From positions 14,446,001-14,510,000 of the forward strand of contig OY759214.1 in assembly GCA_963662175.1 (NCBI GenBank): DNA of 64,000 bases, in the 5' to 3' direction. A model generated the notes under the pieces. The model was not told where the DNA came from. It searched no databases and worked only from the letters and a program-made list of their open reading frames with translations. How positions within the stretch are numbered: the stretch's first letter is position 1; each line of letters starts with the position of its first letter. A program made the position numbers and the translations under genes. The DNA comes from Aradus depressus. Its lineage: Eukaryota; Arthropoda; Insecta; Hemiptera; Aradidae. Of this stretch, positions 34,061 to 45,638 are shown one piece after another.

Positions 34061-34146
34061 ATAAAATAATAATAACAAATATAAAAAAGCTTTTATCAAG
34101 AAATATTATTAATTAAAAATAAAAAAATGACTAAAATCGCTCAGTT

Positions 34147-34362
34147 GGAGATGATACCGACTCTACAGTAGGAGTCCTAAATGTTGTCCACCCTGGTTCA
34201 TTCACCTAGGATAGGGGTCTTTAGCGAATAGCAGACATTGTAAAGCCTCGGGGCCATCGCTAAACATCCCATCCGAAGGACAGCGTGCTCAAGTTTTTTC
34301 ATATACCAGATGAAAACCTAAGTGGCTCGCACGCTACCTCAGAGCTACCGGCGCCCTCTAAT
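34147..34362 (-). repeat. SINE family A with degraded head
   Basis: CCGACTCTACAGTAGGAGTC, CACCTAGGATAGGGGTCTTT, CATCCGAAGGACAGCGTGC and the head remnant CTCAGAGCTACCGGCGCCCT. Confidence 0.8.
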
Positions 34363-34369
34363 TAATTAT

Positions 34370-35430
34370 ATATATTTTTGAAAAAACTTGTTTTTATAGT
34401 TATTATTTAAGTTAAAGTGAGAAAGGAAGGTGTGGTATAATTTGACTTAGAAGTGTGTTCAATTTAATTTTTTTCATTTCTACGGTGTGTACAACAAGCC
34501 GTGGTGAAGCCGTTATTCACAAAACCTGAAGTCCTTGAAATTTTCAAGTAGCCCACACACTAAAAATTCCATGATTTGCATAAATATTTTTGCTTCGGAT
34601 AACTAACAATTTATTGTTTGTTTGGACCAATAAAGCTCAAAAAAAAAAAAGATTAGGAACGAGACTAACCGTTTTCGCGTAAATCGAGCAAACGTTCACA
34701 GATATGCATTTCAGAACAGTTTTTGGCTTCAAACAAACGAAATTTTGCTACCTTTTCGTTTTCTCTACAAATTTTATATGAAAATATTATAAGCTGTATT
34801 TTGTAAACTGTACTTAAGCCACGAAGTTAAGTGTTCTCAATTTTCGTACAATCTTTTAGAACAAAAACATGGAGAGTTATTAGAATGAGAGTAAACAGAA
34901 GAAATATATACGAATGAAACAGAAACTCAATAAAGAATGGTAAGTTCAAATATTCTGGTTACAAGCTTGTCCCGTCCCATTCTAATGTAGATCAACAGCG
35001 AATACATAAAAATATCTACTAATAAACCCAAATGATTCAGTTCTTAACAATATATATATATATAAGCAGATAGATCAATGTTTGAATGTTTGATTTTTCT
35101 TTAAAACTTAATGATGGCAAATTGTCAACACCATTACAGGTTAACCTTGAAAGCTCCTCAAATGCACACTTAATGTATATTTGATTTAGTGGACTGAGGG
35201 ACGCAACTATTTACAATTTCAATTTAACGACGCAATTTTATGAAAAAGCCGTGTCAGAATGACGAGTTGATTTGATAACCCCCTCTTCCTTCCAAAAAAC
35301 AATTGGTGAATTTCCGCCCAAATCATCTTCAATAAATACATTTATAAAAACATGTCGGTGAATCTAGTACGAATTAATCTATTAAATTAGAGATGTTTTT
35401 CGCCAGAGATCTTGTGGAAGTTCATTGTAA
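34370..35430. other. intergenic DNA
   Basis: No gene or clear repeat; a short TA repeat lies at 35049-35063. Confidence 0.4.
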
Positions 35431-35432
35431 AT

Positions 35433-35680
35433 ACTGCTGAATAAACAACACTTAGAACGAGTCAAAAAATTCCACTATATTTATATAAAATACACAATAT
35501 ATTTCGCTGGTTAGAGCATTATCAGGATACAGATAATGACGAGAAGAATAATGGAGTCATAAGTCTGTATCCTGTACACTTGACAATGCTCTAACCAGCG
35601 AAATATATTGTGTATATATGTGTATTTATATAAATATAGTGGCATTTTTTGACTTGATCTAAGTGTTTTTATTCAGTAGT
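35433..35680. repeat. long inverted repeat, arms about 100 and 116 bp
   Basis: Left arm 35433-35532 and right arm 35565-35680 are inverted copies (ends ACTGCTGAATAAA and TTTATTCAGTAGT). Each arm carries GCTCTAACCAGCGAAATATA in the outward-reading sense. The right arm has two small insertions. Confidence 0.9.
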
Positions 35681-35694
35681 AATCTATTAAATTT

Positions 35695-36612
35695 TCCCTC
35701 TCCCTTGAAAGCCAATTAACTGTTTGAGCTTGATATATTTGGCCGAAAACCAATAGGTGTTTACTTAGGAACATAAGAATCCTCATATCAAATGTGATAT
35801 CAATAATATGTACATCCAATATTTAATAAAAAAATAAATAAGAGAAACTCCTGAACCCTCCCTTTCCTTCGGCGCTATCGCTGAAATTTTACAAACCACG
35901 TCCTCATTGGATTTGGCAGTTATTGGGGGTTTTGAGTTGAGCCCCACTCCTGAACCCTCCCTTTCCTTCGGCGCTATCGCTGAAATTTTACAAACCACGT
36001 CCTCATTGGATTTGGCAGTTATTGGGGGTTTTGAGTTGAGCCCCACTCCTGAACCCTCCCTTTCCTTAGGCGCTATCGCTGAAATTTTACAAACCACGTC
36101 CTCATTGGATTTGGCAGTTATTGGGGGTTTTGAGTTGAGCCCCACTCCTGAACCCTCCCTTTCCTTCGGCGCTATCGCTGAAATTTTACAAACCACGTCC
36201 TCATTGGATTTGGCAGTTATTGGGGTTTTTGAGTTGAGCCCCCTCCCCTTCTGTCGATACCGCTGAAAATTGATAAAAGTCGTTCTTATACAGTTTTGAA
36301 TTCACATATGAAATTTTGTGTCGATACATTTATACTATAGGCAGTTATTAGAAATTTTATGTTAAGCCTTCCCCCTAATCTCTCTTTTTCTTTGGTCGAT
36401 TTGACTGAAAATCGATATGCGTTGTCCTTATGAGGTTATGGTCACACATATATAATTTCGTCTTGATACAGTCATTCTATCGGCAGTTATAAGAGTTTTT
36501 ATGTTAACCCTCCACCCATGTTGATACATTCATTCTATCAACAACAACTCAGCATCGAATATTTGGCCGATAACATAACTTCCCCAATACATCGTATAAC
36601 TAGGGAAGTAAA
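35695..36612 (-). repeat. ACTTCCCC-family repeat expanded by a tandem array
   Basis: Enters with CCCTCTCCCTTGAAAGCCAA, passes through the 99-bp array, then GTTATTAGAAATTTTATGTT, another monomer, and ends GCATCGAATATTTGGCCGAT and CTTCCCCAATACATCGTATA. Confidence 0.85.
35847..36242. repeat. four tandem copies of a 99-bp unit
   Basis: Copies begin with ACTCCTGAACCCTCCC at 35847, 35946, 36045 and 36144, almost identical. Since 99 is a multiple of three, long frames exist on both strands (35907-36266 plus; 36196-35783 minus). These encode perfect 33-residue repeats by chance and have no sign of being genes. Confidence 0.95.
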
Positions 36613-36619
36613 ACAGGAA

Positions 36620-37180
36620 AGGCAAGTTCGCAGTCGTTAGGAAACTTGGAAACTCGCAAGAGAGGAAAATGGCTCCGACAGATTGTAAACTAATAGTTTC
36701 TTTGTAAAATAAGAAGTTTCCGATTTAATGTAAACCACAGTTTGTCCGTGAAGAACTTATCAGCCACTAGGACCTGCGATTCAGGTAGTTTTTCTGTATA
36801 TAATTGCTACTATTTGACCATACCTCAATATACGTAATGGTTTCCGACAAGTTATTATCCACTGTACAAGTTATCTCGTTAACCACGGTGCTTCCTTGTA
36901 TAATTATTGCTCGCTGACTTGCGGTATTACGAGCAGATTTTAAAGATTAATCACTTTGTACAATTCCTTGCCTCGAGAACGTAATATTACGAGGGGCCGC
37001 CAATCCCGCCGGGAGGCTGCACCCCCATGAGCCTCCAAAAATATATTATATTTTTTTAAACTAAATAAGATTGGAAAAGATATTTTAAAAAAAGGCATTG
37101 AGAACAATAGTAATTTATTAACAAAATATATTTAAATATTTAATATAGAATATTAAATAAAGTATAAAATATAGAATATT
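36620..37180. other. intergenic DNA
   Basis: No feature seen other than AT-rich DNA after 37040. Confidence 0.35.
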
Positions 37181-37182
37181 AC

Positions 37183-37337
37183 TGCCCTTACCCTAGGTGA
37201 ATAAACCAAGATAGACAAAATTTAGAACTCCCACTGTACAGTCGGGCTCATGTCGACCAGAGCGACGAAAGAGCACTCTGTTAGTAGATGATATGACCTC
37301 GTAATTAAAGCCCGGGCATGAGTCACAATAACTAACT
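37183..37337 (+). repeat. SINE family A, 5'-truncated
   Basis: CCCTAGGTGAATAAACCAAG, GTCGGGCTCATGTCGACCAG and GCCCGGGCATGAGTCACAAT. Confidence 0.85.
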
Positions 37338-37440
37338 ATATTATACTATTAACATTATTTTTTTAATAATAAAATTTTACATTATACAAAATTAACAAGA
37401 ACGGTTTATAATACATGTTTCATTCATTATTTTTTATAGT

Positions 37441-37645
37441 CAGTTCGATATTGTGACTCTTGCCCGGGCTGAGGTCATATCGCCCACTAGCGGAGCGCAC
37501 ATTCGTCGCTCTGGTGGACATGAGCCCGACTGTACTATGTGAGTCCTAAGTTTTGCCCATCAAAGTTTATTAACCTGATCATTTAGGTCTTTAACGAGTA
37601 CCTGACATCGTACAGGCACTGGACCATCGCTCAACTCATCCCTCA
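37441..37645 (-). repeat. SINE family A
   Basis: ATTGTGACTCTTGCCCGGGC, GACATGAGCCCGACTGTACT and GAGTACCTGACATCGTACAG. It faces the 37.2 kb copy about 100 bp away. Confidence 0.85.
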
Positions 37646-37659
37646 TGGCATTACTTCAT

Positions 37660-38350
37660 AAGCGATCTCTATGTTATGGAGGTAACATTTTGTGAACTTC
37701 CGAATTCGTGTATAAAAAAAAGTTTGGTTTAGAAGCGGTTGGATCTATGGGTGTGATGCTCAAGTGGCGAATGTTACATGTTGACATTTTGTGGTGTTAA
37801 ATTTAATTTTTCAAGATCCTCCAAATTTGTTCTTGTATGTGTGAATGGCGGAGTCATCTGCGTGTGTGACTGTTAATGTGAAAGGGTCGGTGGGTAAGTC
37901 GGTGAAGATGAACGATGAAACGATAATTAAAAGGATGAACCTAATCAAATCAATATGAACTCTTGTACATACAAGGAGGATCATAAACAATCATTTTCTG
38001 CATAACTGGGACTCACTTATCTTCCTTCAATATTTCTCTAGATATAAGAAACATTTTGAAAAAAATTAAAATTTTTTAAAAATCGCTAAAAACTATCTAT
38101 TTGTTAGTTTATTGACGAGTTTCACCGCGGTAACTTAATTTTAGTTTTGAATCGAACAAAAAACATTTGGTCAAAATATCTGCAAAACTCGCTAATTGGC
38201 AGCGCATTTTCTAAAATTTCCTCAAAACGTTATAAATTTGTTTATAAAACAATGTTTTTATAAGTTGATAAAAAATAGTTGTATAAATGAGGTGAAAGTG
38301 AATTCGTTTATAAATAAAATGACGTTGATCTCATCTTGATAATATCAGTA
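37660..38350. other. intergenic DNA
   Basis: No coding or repeat signal recognised. Confidence 0.35.
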
Positions 38351-38359
38351 TCATATTAT

Positions 38360-38780
38360 GATTAGTAGAACTGCCTGGACAGACTTCTGTCTCGAAAAAG
38401 TCAGTTTTTGAACACTGTGCGCCGGCCAGTATGGTGTGGCAGGAGAAAATATCTGAGCCCTGATGGACAGTGTGTCAGACCCGATCAAAGACCTGAAATA
38501 AATCCAGGAATGCTGCAGCTGCGAAGATTTTCCGCTTTAATGCAAACGCTGTGTAGTCAAAAACTCTGTGCAGGTGGTGGGTGATGGAGTGAAGAGAACG
38601 AGACTCAAGTTAGTGATCGGAAAGATATCGGGAAAGGATGTAAAGAGAAGTTTTTCGAAGATCCTAGAAAAGAAAGAGAGAAGACTGATTGGTCGAAAGG
38701 AAGGATCATGCTCAGGTTTGTATGGTTTTCGGATCATGGATAACAGAGTATTTCCATTGGCTGGGAAAATAGGTTCATGA
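38360..38780 (-). pseudogene. Jockey-like RT fragment, antisense
   Basis: Minus strand: RKPYKPEHDPSFRPISLLSF then SRIFEKLLF (the RPIS RT block), later QVFDRV before a stop (motif A). Frameshifts and stops break it; the catalytic YADD region is absent. Confidence 0.7.
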
Positions 38781-39329
38781 ACTTAAATTCTTCCAAAGAA
38801 TAACAGAGATTTAATACGGTTACGAAAATATTTAGGTATTGTTTCTTGCTAATTGTATGGTTAGTTGCGGAGATACCAAGTAAACAACTTTCACAAAAAT
38901 GTGAATGCTCTTTGAAATGTGAATGGAAGTTGATGGATTTCCTGAGTTAAAAATAGTTGTTTTCGAAAAATTCAACCTATAGGTGGGTCTTATTAAAATG
39001 TTGAATATGCAGATTTGATATGCAGATCTATGGTAGGTATACAAATTTATGAGGTCAAAATAAAAAAAAAATCTCGAATATCTAATAAAATCGATAAAGC
39101 ATGAGGAAGTCGGACCTGTATGGAATTTTTCTACTGAATTTGGAATTTTTAGAGTTTTTTGGGTTAATTTCTTGTGTCTGTCTGTCTGATTTTAAGCAAA
39201 TCTTCCGCAGTTGACCACTTTTATCTGGGAGGTTAAAATACTTTTAGCACACCTCTACCCTAAGTGAATAATTTAGGGTAGGTAACGTTTAAGACTCATA
39301 GCGAAGATATTGAATATCAAACAGAAAAG

Positions 39330-39730
39330 GTTCATTTTACTGAAAATTAATAGTTATCGTTCTTATGGGGATTTGAATTAATAAATAAAGTTTTATGTCG
39401 ATACATTTATCACAGTGGCAGTTAGCGGTTTATCGGTTACATCGCCGAAGAGAAGGGGGCGGGGGATAATAGTACTCAACTAAAAAAAACAAATAACTGC
39501 CGATGGAATATATGTATCGACATGAAATTTTATATTTTAATTCAAAACCCCTAATAATTATCTGCTTAATCGATTGATGGAAAGGAGGGAACAGAGGGGG
39601 CTCGACTCAATTATCTTAATAACTGCCGATGTATTGAATGTATCGACACAAAATTAGGTTGAGATGAACTTGATTTTCAGCTGCTCAACCTGTCGATTGC
39701 TTTTGGAGGGAGAACTAAAACGTAATTAAT
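39330..39730 (+). repeat. ACTTCCCC-family repeat, rearranged
   Basis: AAATAACTGCCGATGGAATA, ATGTATCGACATGAAATTTT and TTATCTTAATAACTGCCGAT mark two monomers; the start carries an antisense piece (GTCGATACATTTATCACAGT). Confidence 0.7.
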
Positions 39731-40059
39731 TGTATTTTTTTTCAATTGGCATGTCGGAACTCCTGCTCATTGACGTATAGGAAGAAGAAACAGGTTTGCC
39801 AACTGGAACGAACGGACGGCCCAACAGAAAAAGATTAATCTAGTGATGACGTCAATGAAGACTCCCATTATCTTTTTCTTATTTTTATTGAATATGTTAA
39901 AATGATGTGTAGATGCAGATGTGTTGAGTTGAGCCCAGCTAAGGTCACCTGGTCCTTAGGAGGAGAACTAGGATCAACTCTTCAGGAAGCAGGTTCCATT
40001 CCTAGACCAATGGATCGTATCCTATAAAACTACTTCCTTCCTTGTTACGACGTTTTGAA

Positions 40060-41065
40060 GGCAACTAATAAATCGTTGGTGAATCACCGGCTATGTTCTT
40101 CCCCAGCAGGAAAATGCTTTTGCTCTCCCTCCAAATCCAATTGACCGTTTGCTCTAATGATCTATAGTTGACTTACATAGGAGCCCCTAAATTCTCATAC
40201 TAAATTTCATGTTGATAGATTCATTACATTAGCAGTTGTAAGGGTATTTGAGTCGAGGCCCCTTCTCTGGCCTCCCTCTTCCCTTCAACCGATTTAACAG
40301 AAAAATAATAGTTATTATGACTCATGCCCGGGCTTTAACTACGAGGTCATATCGCCTACTACCAGAGCGTTCTTTTGTCACTCTGGTGGACATGAGCCCG
40401 ACTCTACTGTGGCATGGGTCTTTAACGAGTATCTGACATCGTACAGGTTCGGGAACATCGCTTAACGTCCCATCCGAAGAACGGTGTGCTTAAGTTTATT
40501 TTACCAACCAGATAAAATAAACTAAGGGCCTCGGTCGGGTTTCGAACCCACGACACTGAACTCAGAAGGCAAGCACGCATACTACTGTGCTACCAGCGCC
40601 CTCTAGGAAAATAATATGTAACATCCTTTTGGGGTTAAGAATTTAAATATAAAATTTCAGTTCGATACATTCATTACACTGGAAGTTTTGGATTTTTTGA
40701 GTTGAGCCCCCCTCTAATCACCCCTTCCTGGCGGCTGATTCTGCTGAAAATTTACAGCGGACATCCTTATAGGGGTATAAATATACATATCGAATTTCGT
40801 GTCAATCCATTCATTACAAGGGTAGTTATTCGAGTTGTATTTAAACCTCCCTCCTTTCCTTTGACTGTTCTGGCTGAAAATTAACTGTTGTCGTCCTTAG
40901 AGGGTTTTCATGGGGTTATCATGTTCACAGACAGACACATACAATTTGTTGTTTCATTTTTGGAATCACGAAGTCAGAAAATATTAAATTCCCTTGAAAA
41001 CTCCTCATCGAATTTCTGACAAATTACTTAACTTCTCCTATACATCTTATAGCTGAGTAAGTAAT
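40060..41065 (-). repeat. ACTTCCCC-family repeat containing a SINE
   Basis: Begins GTGAATCACCGGCTATG and TTCCCCAGCAGGAAAATG, carries three monomers and ends CTCATCGAATTTCTGAC and CTTCTCCTATACATCTTATA. It is interrupted at 40311-40607. Confidence 0.85.
40311..40607 (-). repeat. full SINE family A copy with target-site duplication
   Basis: Flanked by AAAATAATA at 40302-40310 and 40608-40616. It runs from GACTCATGCCCGGGCTTTAA through CGGGTTTCGAACCCACGACA (B box inverse) and TGTGCTACCAGCGCCCTCT (A box region inverse). The host repeat reads continuously once it is removed. Confidence 0.9.
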
Positions 41066-41163
41066 AAAGAAGTTGGTAAAAATATACCAGTTCAAGGTTC
41101 CAGCATACTTAATACGCCCCAAACAGTTGATTGTCTTTGGAGGGAGAGCGAAAACATAATTGA

Positions 41164-41800
41164 TAGGGGTGTAAAACTATCGATGCCAATATCGATAGTT
41201 TATGAAACCATCGATACTACTATCGAAATATTTTTTTAAGCAGAAGAGCCATCAAGTCACATCATATATATGCACACATCTACCATGTAAGTAATTTAAG
41301 GAAGTCAAACAAACAAGATGTACAGTGTAAGTACCTATATTTATTTTACGAATTCGACTACGCTGAATGGTTGAAAATCAATGGTTATGTATGAAACAAT
41401 GCGATTTAAGAGAATCCTGTACCGCTCGGAGTTTTTTCGTATGTTTTTGTTGAGCTCAAGTAAAAACGAATTCCACTTACACTATTCTCTTCTGTATCTG
41501 TAGATGTGCACAAGACGTTCCCGTTGTTATTGCTACGATGTTTTCTCAACAAGTGATCCTTCAAATTGGAAGTGTTACCGGAAGTTCTGTATTCGACATT
41601 GCACAAACAACAATTAGCCAGTTTTTTTGGACCCACAACCTATCGAAGTAATTCCACACATCTGATTTCCGTTTACGACTCATTTTTCAGTTCAAAACAA
41701 CAAAGCACGCTACAAGAATAGTAAATTTTCAGTTCAAAGCAACGAAACACTTTAGAAGATCCAATTATTGTCAGATTACATATGTGCGAAGTAAAAGTTT
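41164..41800 (-). mobile_element. hAT-type element fragment with BED-finger exon
   Basis: Left end TAGGGGTGTAAAACTATCGA with ATCGATAG repeats, related in style to the 4.3 kb element. The right end was not found, so the limit is approximate. Confidence 0.55.
41406..41636 (-). pseudogene. BED zinc-finger N-terminus of a hAT transposase
   Basis: MGPKKLANCCLCNVEYRTSG then NTSNLKDHLLRKH: a C-x2-C...H-x4-H BED finger at residues 9-33, the DNA-binding domain of hAT transposases. The frame continues to 76 residues. A GTAAGT donor lies just after EENS, so this may be exon 1 of a transposase whose remaining exons are gone. Confidence 0.65.
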
Positions 41801-42329
41801 TAAATCACTTCCTCCCCCCCCAGGCAAGTATCTCATCTTATAGGTTTTGGTGGTTTCACAAATTATACCAATTTGAAACTAACGTGACGTACAATGATGC
41901 ATTTTGAAACTATTAAACTCATGGCCAAGGTCAGACAGACACATTTCTAATAAAAAAAAAAATATGGCAATTTTGTGGTTTTTAGCATTATACTTAACTC
42001 TCTGCAATATTTCTAGCAAGTTGTCTAATAGTCTCGAATTGGAAGCCATTGTAGAAATTAAAAAAAGATTTGCTGAACTTCATTTCCCCTACCCAGTCAT
42101 CTCAATGTCCTTGGTTTTCAATGGGGATATCTTTTATTTTCGTCAATAATGGGTTGTTGTTTCCGAAAACATTAACGAGAAACTCACCACTCTGTTATTA
42201 TCGGCCAATATATGTGTGTTCAATTCTGAAAAATATTCCAAGAAAATAAGGATTTTCCTAAAGCATGCAGGATGTTATGACGAACCAACCTAATGTATCC
42301 GTTACCTGGCAGTGTTGTCCTTTCTATAG

Positions 42330-43210
42330 GAATTTTATTTTCCCAGTTAGACGAAGTACAGTAGAGTCCCGCTAATCCGGACTAGGTGGGACCGGACCCC
42401 GTCCGCATCACCAAAAGTCCGGATAAAACGGAATTAACGGTAAAATGCACATGATAAATATTTTAAAATATTTTTTTAAATATTAGCATAAAATTTAGAG
42501 CGCCGTCTTCTATGTCGGCACTTTTTCATCGTAGCTAACTGAGTAAGTCAAGTCAAACGCTCTCTTTGAATTATTATGTACTTACCACTCGCTAAATTAA
42601 ATTTTTAGTTTAATAAATTTTAATTAGTTTTTTTTTAATCTTGTCCGGATAATCGGTGTCCGGATTAGCGGGACTCTACTGTATAGAGAAAGTTATGTAA
42701 TCAGTTAGAAAGTGTTGAGTTTTCTCTAGAATTTCTTGTTTTCCGTTCCCTTGATCTTTAAACACGATAACTTCCCATAGAATGAATGTATCAAAACGAA
42801 ATTTTGTACGCAGAACTCAGTAAAGATGACACCTATTGATTTTCAGTCAAATCGACCAAAGGGGAGGGAGGGGTTAGGGGGTGGTTTAACAAAAAATCTC
42901 TAGTAACTGTAATAAATAAGTAAAATAATAAACGGAATTTCATATGTAAATTTAAAGCCCTATAGGGACAACAACTAATAATTTTTAGCGGAATCGGTCG
43001 AAGGGAAGGGGGAGGCTTTAACTTAACAGAAAAATTCTAATAACTGTCATTGTAATGAATGTAATGATATAAAATTAGTAAGAAGACTCAGAAGCCACTA
43101 TGTGAATCAAATATTGAGAGCAAAATTCCGTTGAAAACTCAGATTCGAAAACTTGACCGATTACATAATTCCCACTATACTTTGTATAGCTTAGCTGGGG
43201 AAGTACAAAT
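42330..43210 (+). repeat. ACTTCCCC-family repeat split by a pogo-type MITE
   Basis: TTTTCCCAGTTAGACGAAGTA is followed by the MITE and then TATAGAGAAAGTTATGTAA. Further monomers and a second terminal palindrome follow (CATAATTCCCACTATACTTT to 43205). Confidence 0.85.
42359..42681. mobile_element. pogo-type MITE, 323 bp
   Basis: Ends CAGTAGAGTCCCGCTAATCC and the inverse GGATTAGCGGGACTCTACTG, with TA on both sides (42357-42358 and 42682-42683). These are typical Tc1/mariner-pogo termini. No coding frame. Confidence 0.9.
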
Positions 43211-43874
43211 CAGTAACTATTATTATAATGTTCAACATTAATTCATATAAAAATAACTGAATTTTATAATTTCATTTTATGGAACCGTTTGTCTTCGTTC
43301 TGGATGTTGCTGCCTTTATTCTAGAATATAAATTAAGTAATGAGATTTTGAATTCACAATTATATATTTTGGCAGCAATTCTTCCATTTATTTTATGATT
43401 TCAAAGTAAAACATGTAACGCCGAAAAAACTTTGTAAATCCTCGGATCTATTTTGTTTTGTGTATGGAGAGTCTACATCAAGAGCTCATAGAGAACCGCT
43501 TCCGACATTACTGGAAGAGGATACTTTTTGTTATTTGAATTTAATATATCTGATAAAAAAGGAAGCCAAAAACTGTAAAAAAAGGAGTAAAAAAGAAGAA
43601 GAGAGTTAATATAAAAATATAATTTTTGTATATTGTTACATTTTTCGAATAAATTGGTTTATTTAAAATATTCTATGTTTGGGATTTTTTTTCGATAATT
43701 TAATCGATAATTTTCAACTGTGAGAACATAAAAGAAAATATTAATACAGAGCTATGTATCAAAAACAATTGGGTCTCCTGATGAAGCGGCTGGTCAACAC
43801 CACCGCCTCCTCAGGCAGGAGATTACGCGGCCAACGACGATTCAGTCATCGTGGACCGGACCAAAATTGCTTCT

Positions 43875-44182
43875 AGTTAGTTATTGTCTCATACTCGAGC
43901 TTTAACTACAAGACATCGCCTACTACCATTACCTTTCGTCACTCTGACTCTACTATGGGAGTCCTAAATTTTGTCTACCCTAAATTTTTATTCACCTAAG
44001 GCGGGGGTCTTTAACGAGAACCTGACATCGTACAGACTCGGGACCATTGCTTAACGTCCCATCCAAAGGATGGCGTACTTATTTTACCTTCCAGATAAAA
44101 TAAACTAAGAGCCTCTGCCAAGTTTTGAACCCGCGATCTTGAGCTCAGTAAGCACGCATACCACTGAGCTACCGGCGCCCTC
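43875..44182 (-). repeat. SINE family A with full tRNA-like head
   Basis: Minus strand reads GGTAGCTCAGTGGTATGCGT (A box) and GATCGCGGGTTCAAAAC (B box), then the usual body to GCTCGAGTATGAGACAATAA. Confidence 0.85.
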
Positions 44183-44224
44183 TGACTTCCACTAGTGTCT
44201 TCGGATAAAGTGTGAACTTTTTGC

Positions 44225-44470
44225 ACAAATTAGTGTATAACTGTTGTGTGACTTCGTGTAAGAATGGTATATTGAAATTGCAGTGTAACGTTATGTTCGA
44301 AACGTAGTACGGGCATTGTGTCATTGTTCGAATGAATTTTGTTTTGAATGGCTTGAATTATTTTGGTGTGTGAGGGCTTAGCAGAATCCCAGAGCTGAAC
44401 GCAATATGTCCATGATAGGTCTGATACCGGTCTTGTAAACATTCAGTTTGAGGTTGATATCACATCCTGA
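44225..44470 (-). pseudogene. Jockey-like LINE fragment, antisense
   Basis: Minus strand encodes WTYCVQLWDSAKPSHTKIIQ then AIQNKI, equivalent to the post-RT region of Jockey-like ORF2. Different subfamily from the 24 kb copy. Confidence 0.65.
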
Positions 44471-44538
44471 AATATACAAAAACATGTGTTGATAAGTGTA
44501 CGTATTTAGTATTGCCAATCCCCTATCCTACTTATTAT

Positions 44539-44956
44539 CAGTGCAGGATTTACGTATAAGCTACACAAGCTATAGCTTAGGGCCCCCCAAAAAAATTGTC
44601 CGAGTGAGCAATTGTCATATATACTTAAATATACTCAGTGAAAATATTTTAGTTTAATTAATTCCCTAATCCTTATAACATGTTTCAAGAGATTAGATAA
44701 TAGCCTTTGTAAATGCCTTTTAAAAGAACTTTTGTTTCTTTTTACCAGAGTTTGCATTTTTAAGTTTGTTATGAATAAAAATGATTTTAAGTTAAAGATT
44801 TATTATTTCACTATCTATATACTTCTTAATTGTATTTCAGTTTAACCCTCTAGGTATCCGGAAATCATATTTGGCACTGACATATAATATCTGGACTTAT
44901 AAAGGGCCCCATATCTCAAATAGCTTAGGGCCTTATCAAGTCTAAATCCGGCCCTG
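44539..44956. mobile_element. hAT-type MITE, 418 bp
   Basis: Ends CAGTGCAGGATTTACG and the inverse of CAGGGCCGGATTTAGAC; both sides carry TAGCTTAGGGCC-type subterminal repeats. Exact 8-bp duplication CTTATTAT at 44531-44538 and 44957-44964. Confidence 0.9.
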
Positions 44957-45284
44957 CTTATTATAAAACATCTCTGAAATTATTACATAAATTCAAAAAG
45001 ATAGGCTCTCAAAAATATTTAATGAAATGCATGGATGATCTAAACCGCCCTTGGGTACATATCTGATGTTATATATGAAAAATTGTTGAAGCCAGACGCT
45101 AAATATCCTTGAGCAACGTTTGTTTGATTTAATTAATGTGTTTTTGCTACTTAAACTTTCCGGAGTAGAACACAGTAGTTGATTTTTATCTCAAATGTTA
45201 GATTTTCAAAATAGGTAACACTCACTAAGGATTTCCCAAGGTTTATTTTTACAAACTGGGAACCTCTCCCCCCTCAAACAAAAA

Positions 45285-45620
45285 GTCATCAGTGCATCAC
45301 CTTCAATGCACTTCCCCATGCATGAATTAATCAATTAAACTTTCCCTCTAAAGCCAATCGACCGTTTGCGCTTTAACTCAATAATTGACGTATTTAATGT
45401 TTTCTGAATCCTCATACTAAATTTTGTGTCGAAACATTCATTACATCGGCACTTACTGGAATTTTTGAGTTGAGCTCATCCTCTGACCCCTCCCCCCCCC
45501 CCCCCCTTCCCGTTGACCAATTTGGCTGCAAATCAATAGGTGTCATCCTTAGAGGGTTCTGAATGGCCATATAAAATTTCGTGTCGATACATTCATTCTA
45601 TCAAGTTAACATGTTCACAG
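45285..45620 (-). repeat. ACTTCCCC-family repeat
   Basis: GTGCATCACCTTCAATGCAC, TTCCCCATGCATGAATTAAT, GACCGTTTGCGCTTTAACTC, a monomer with a C-run, ending CATTCATTCTATC and GTTCACAGACAC. Confidence 0.8.
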
Positions 45621-45638
45621 ACACAAACACATACATAT

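Noticed and set aside
35783..36266. Overlapping long ORFs on both strands
   Set aside because: Produced by the 99-bp tandem repeat (33 codons per unit); identical repeats on both strands, no start context or flanking gene structure.
44090..44182. tRNA gene on the minus strand at the SINE A head
   Set aside because: A and B boxes are present but the sequence continues into the SINE body, and the same arrangement recurs in many copies.
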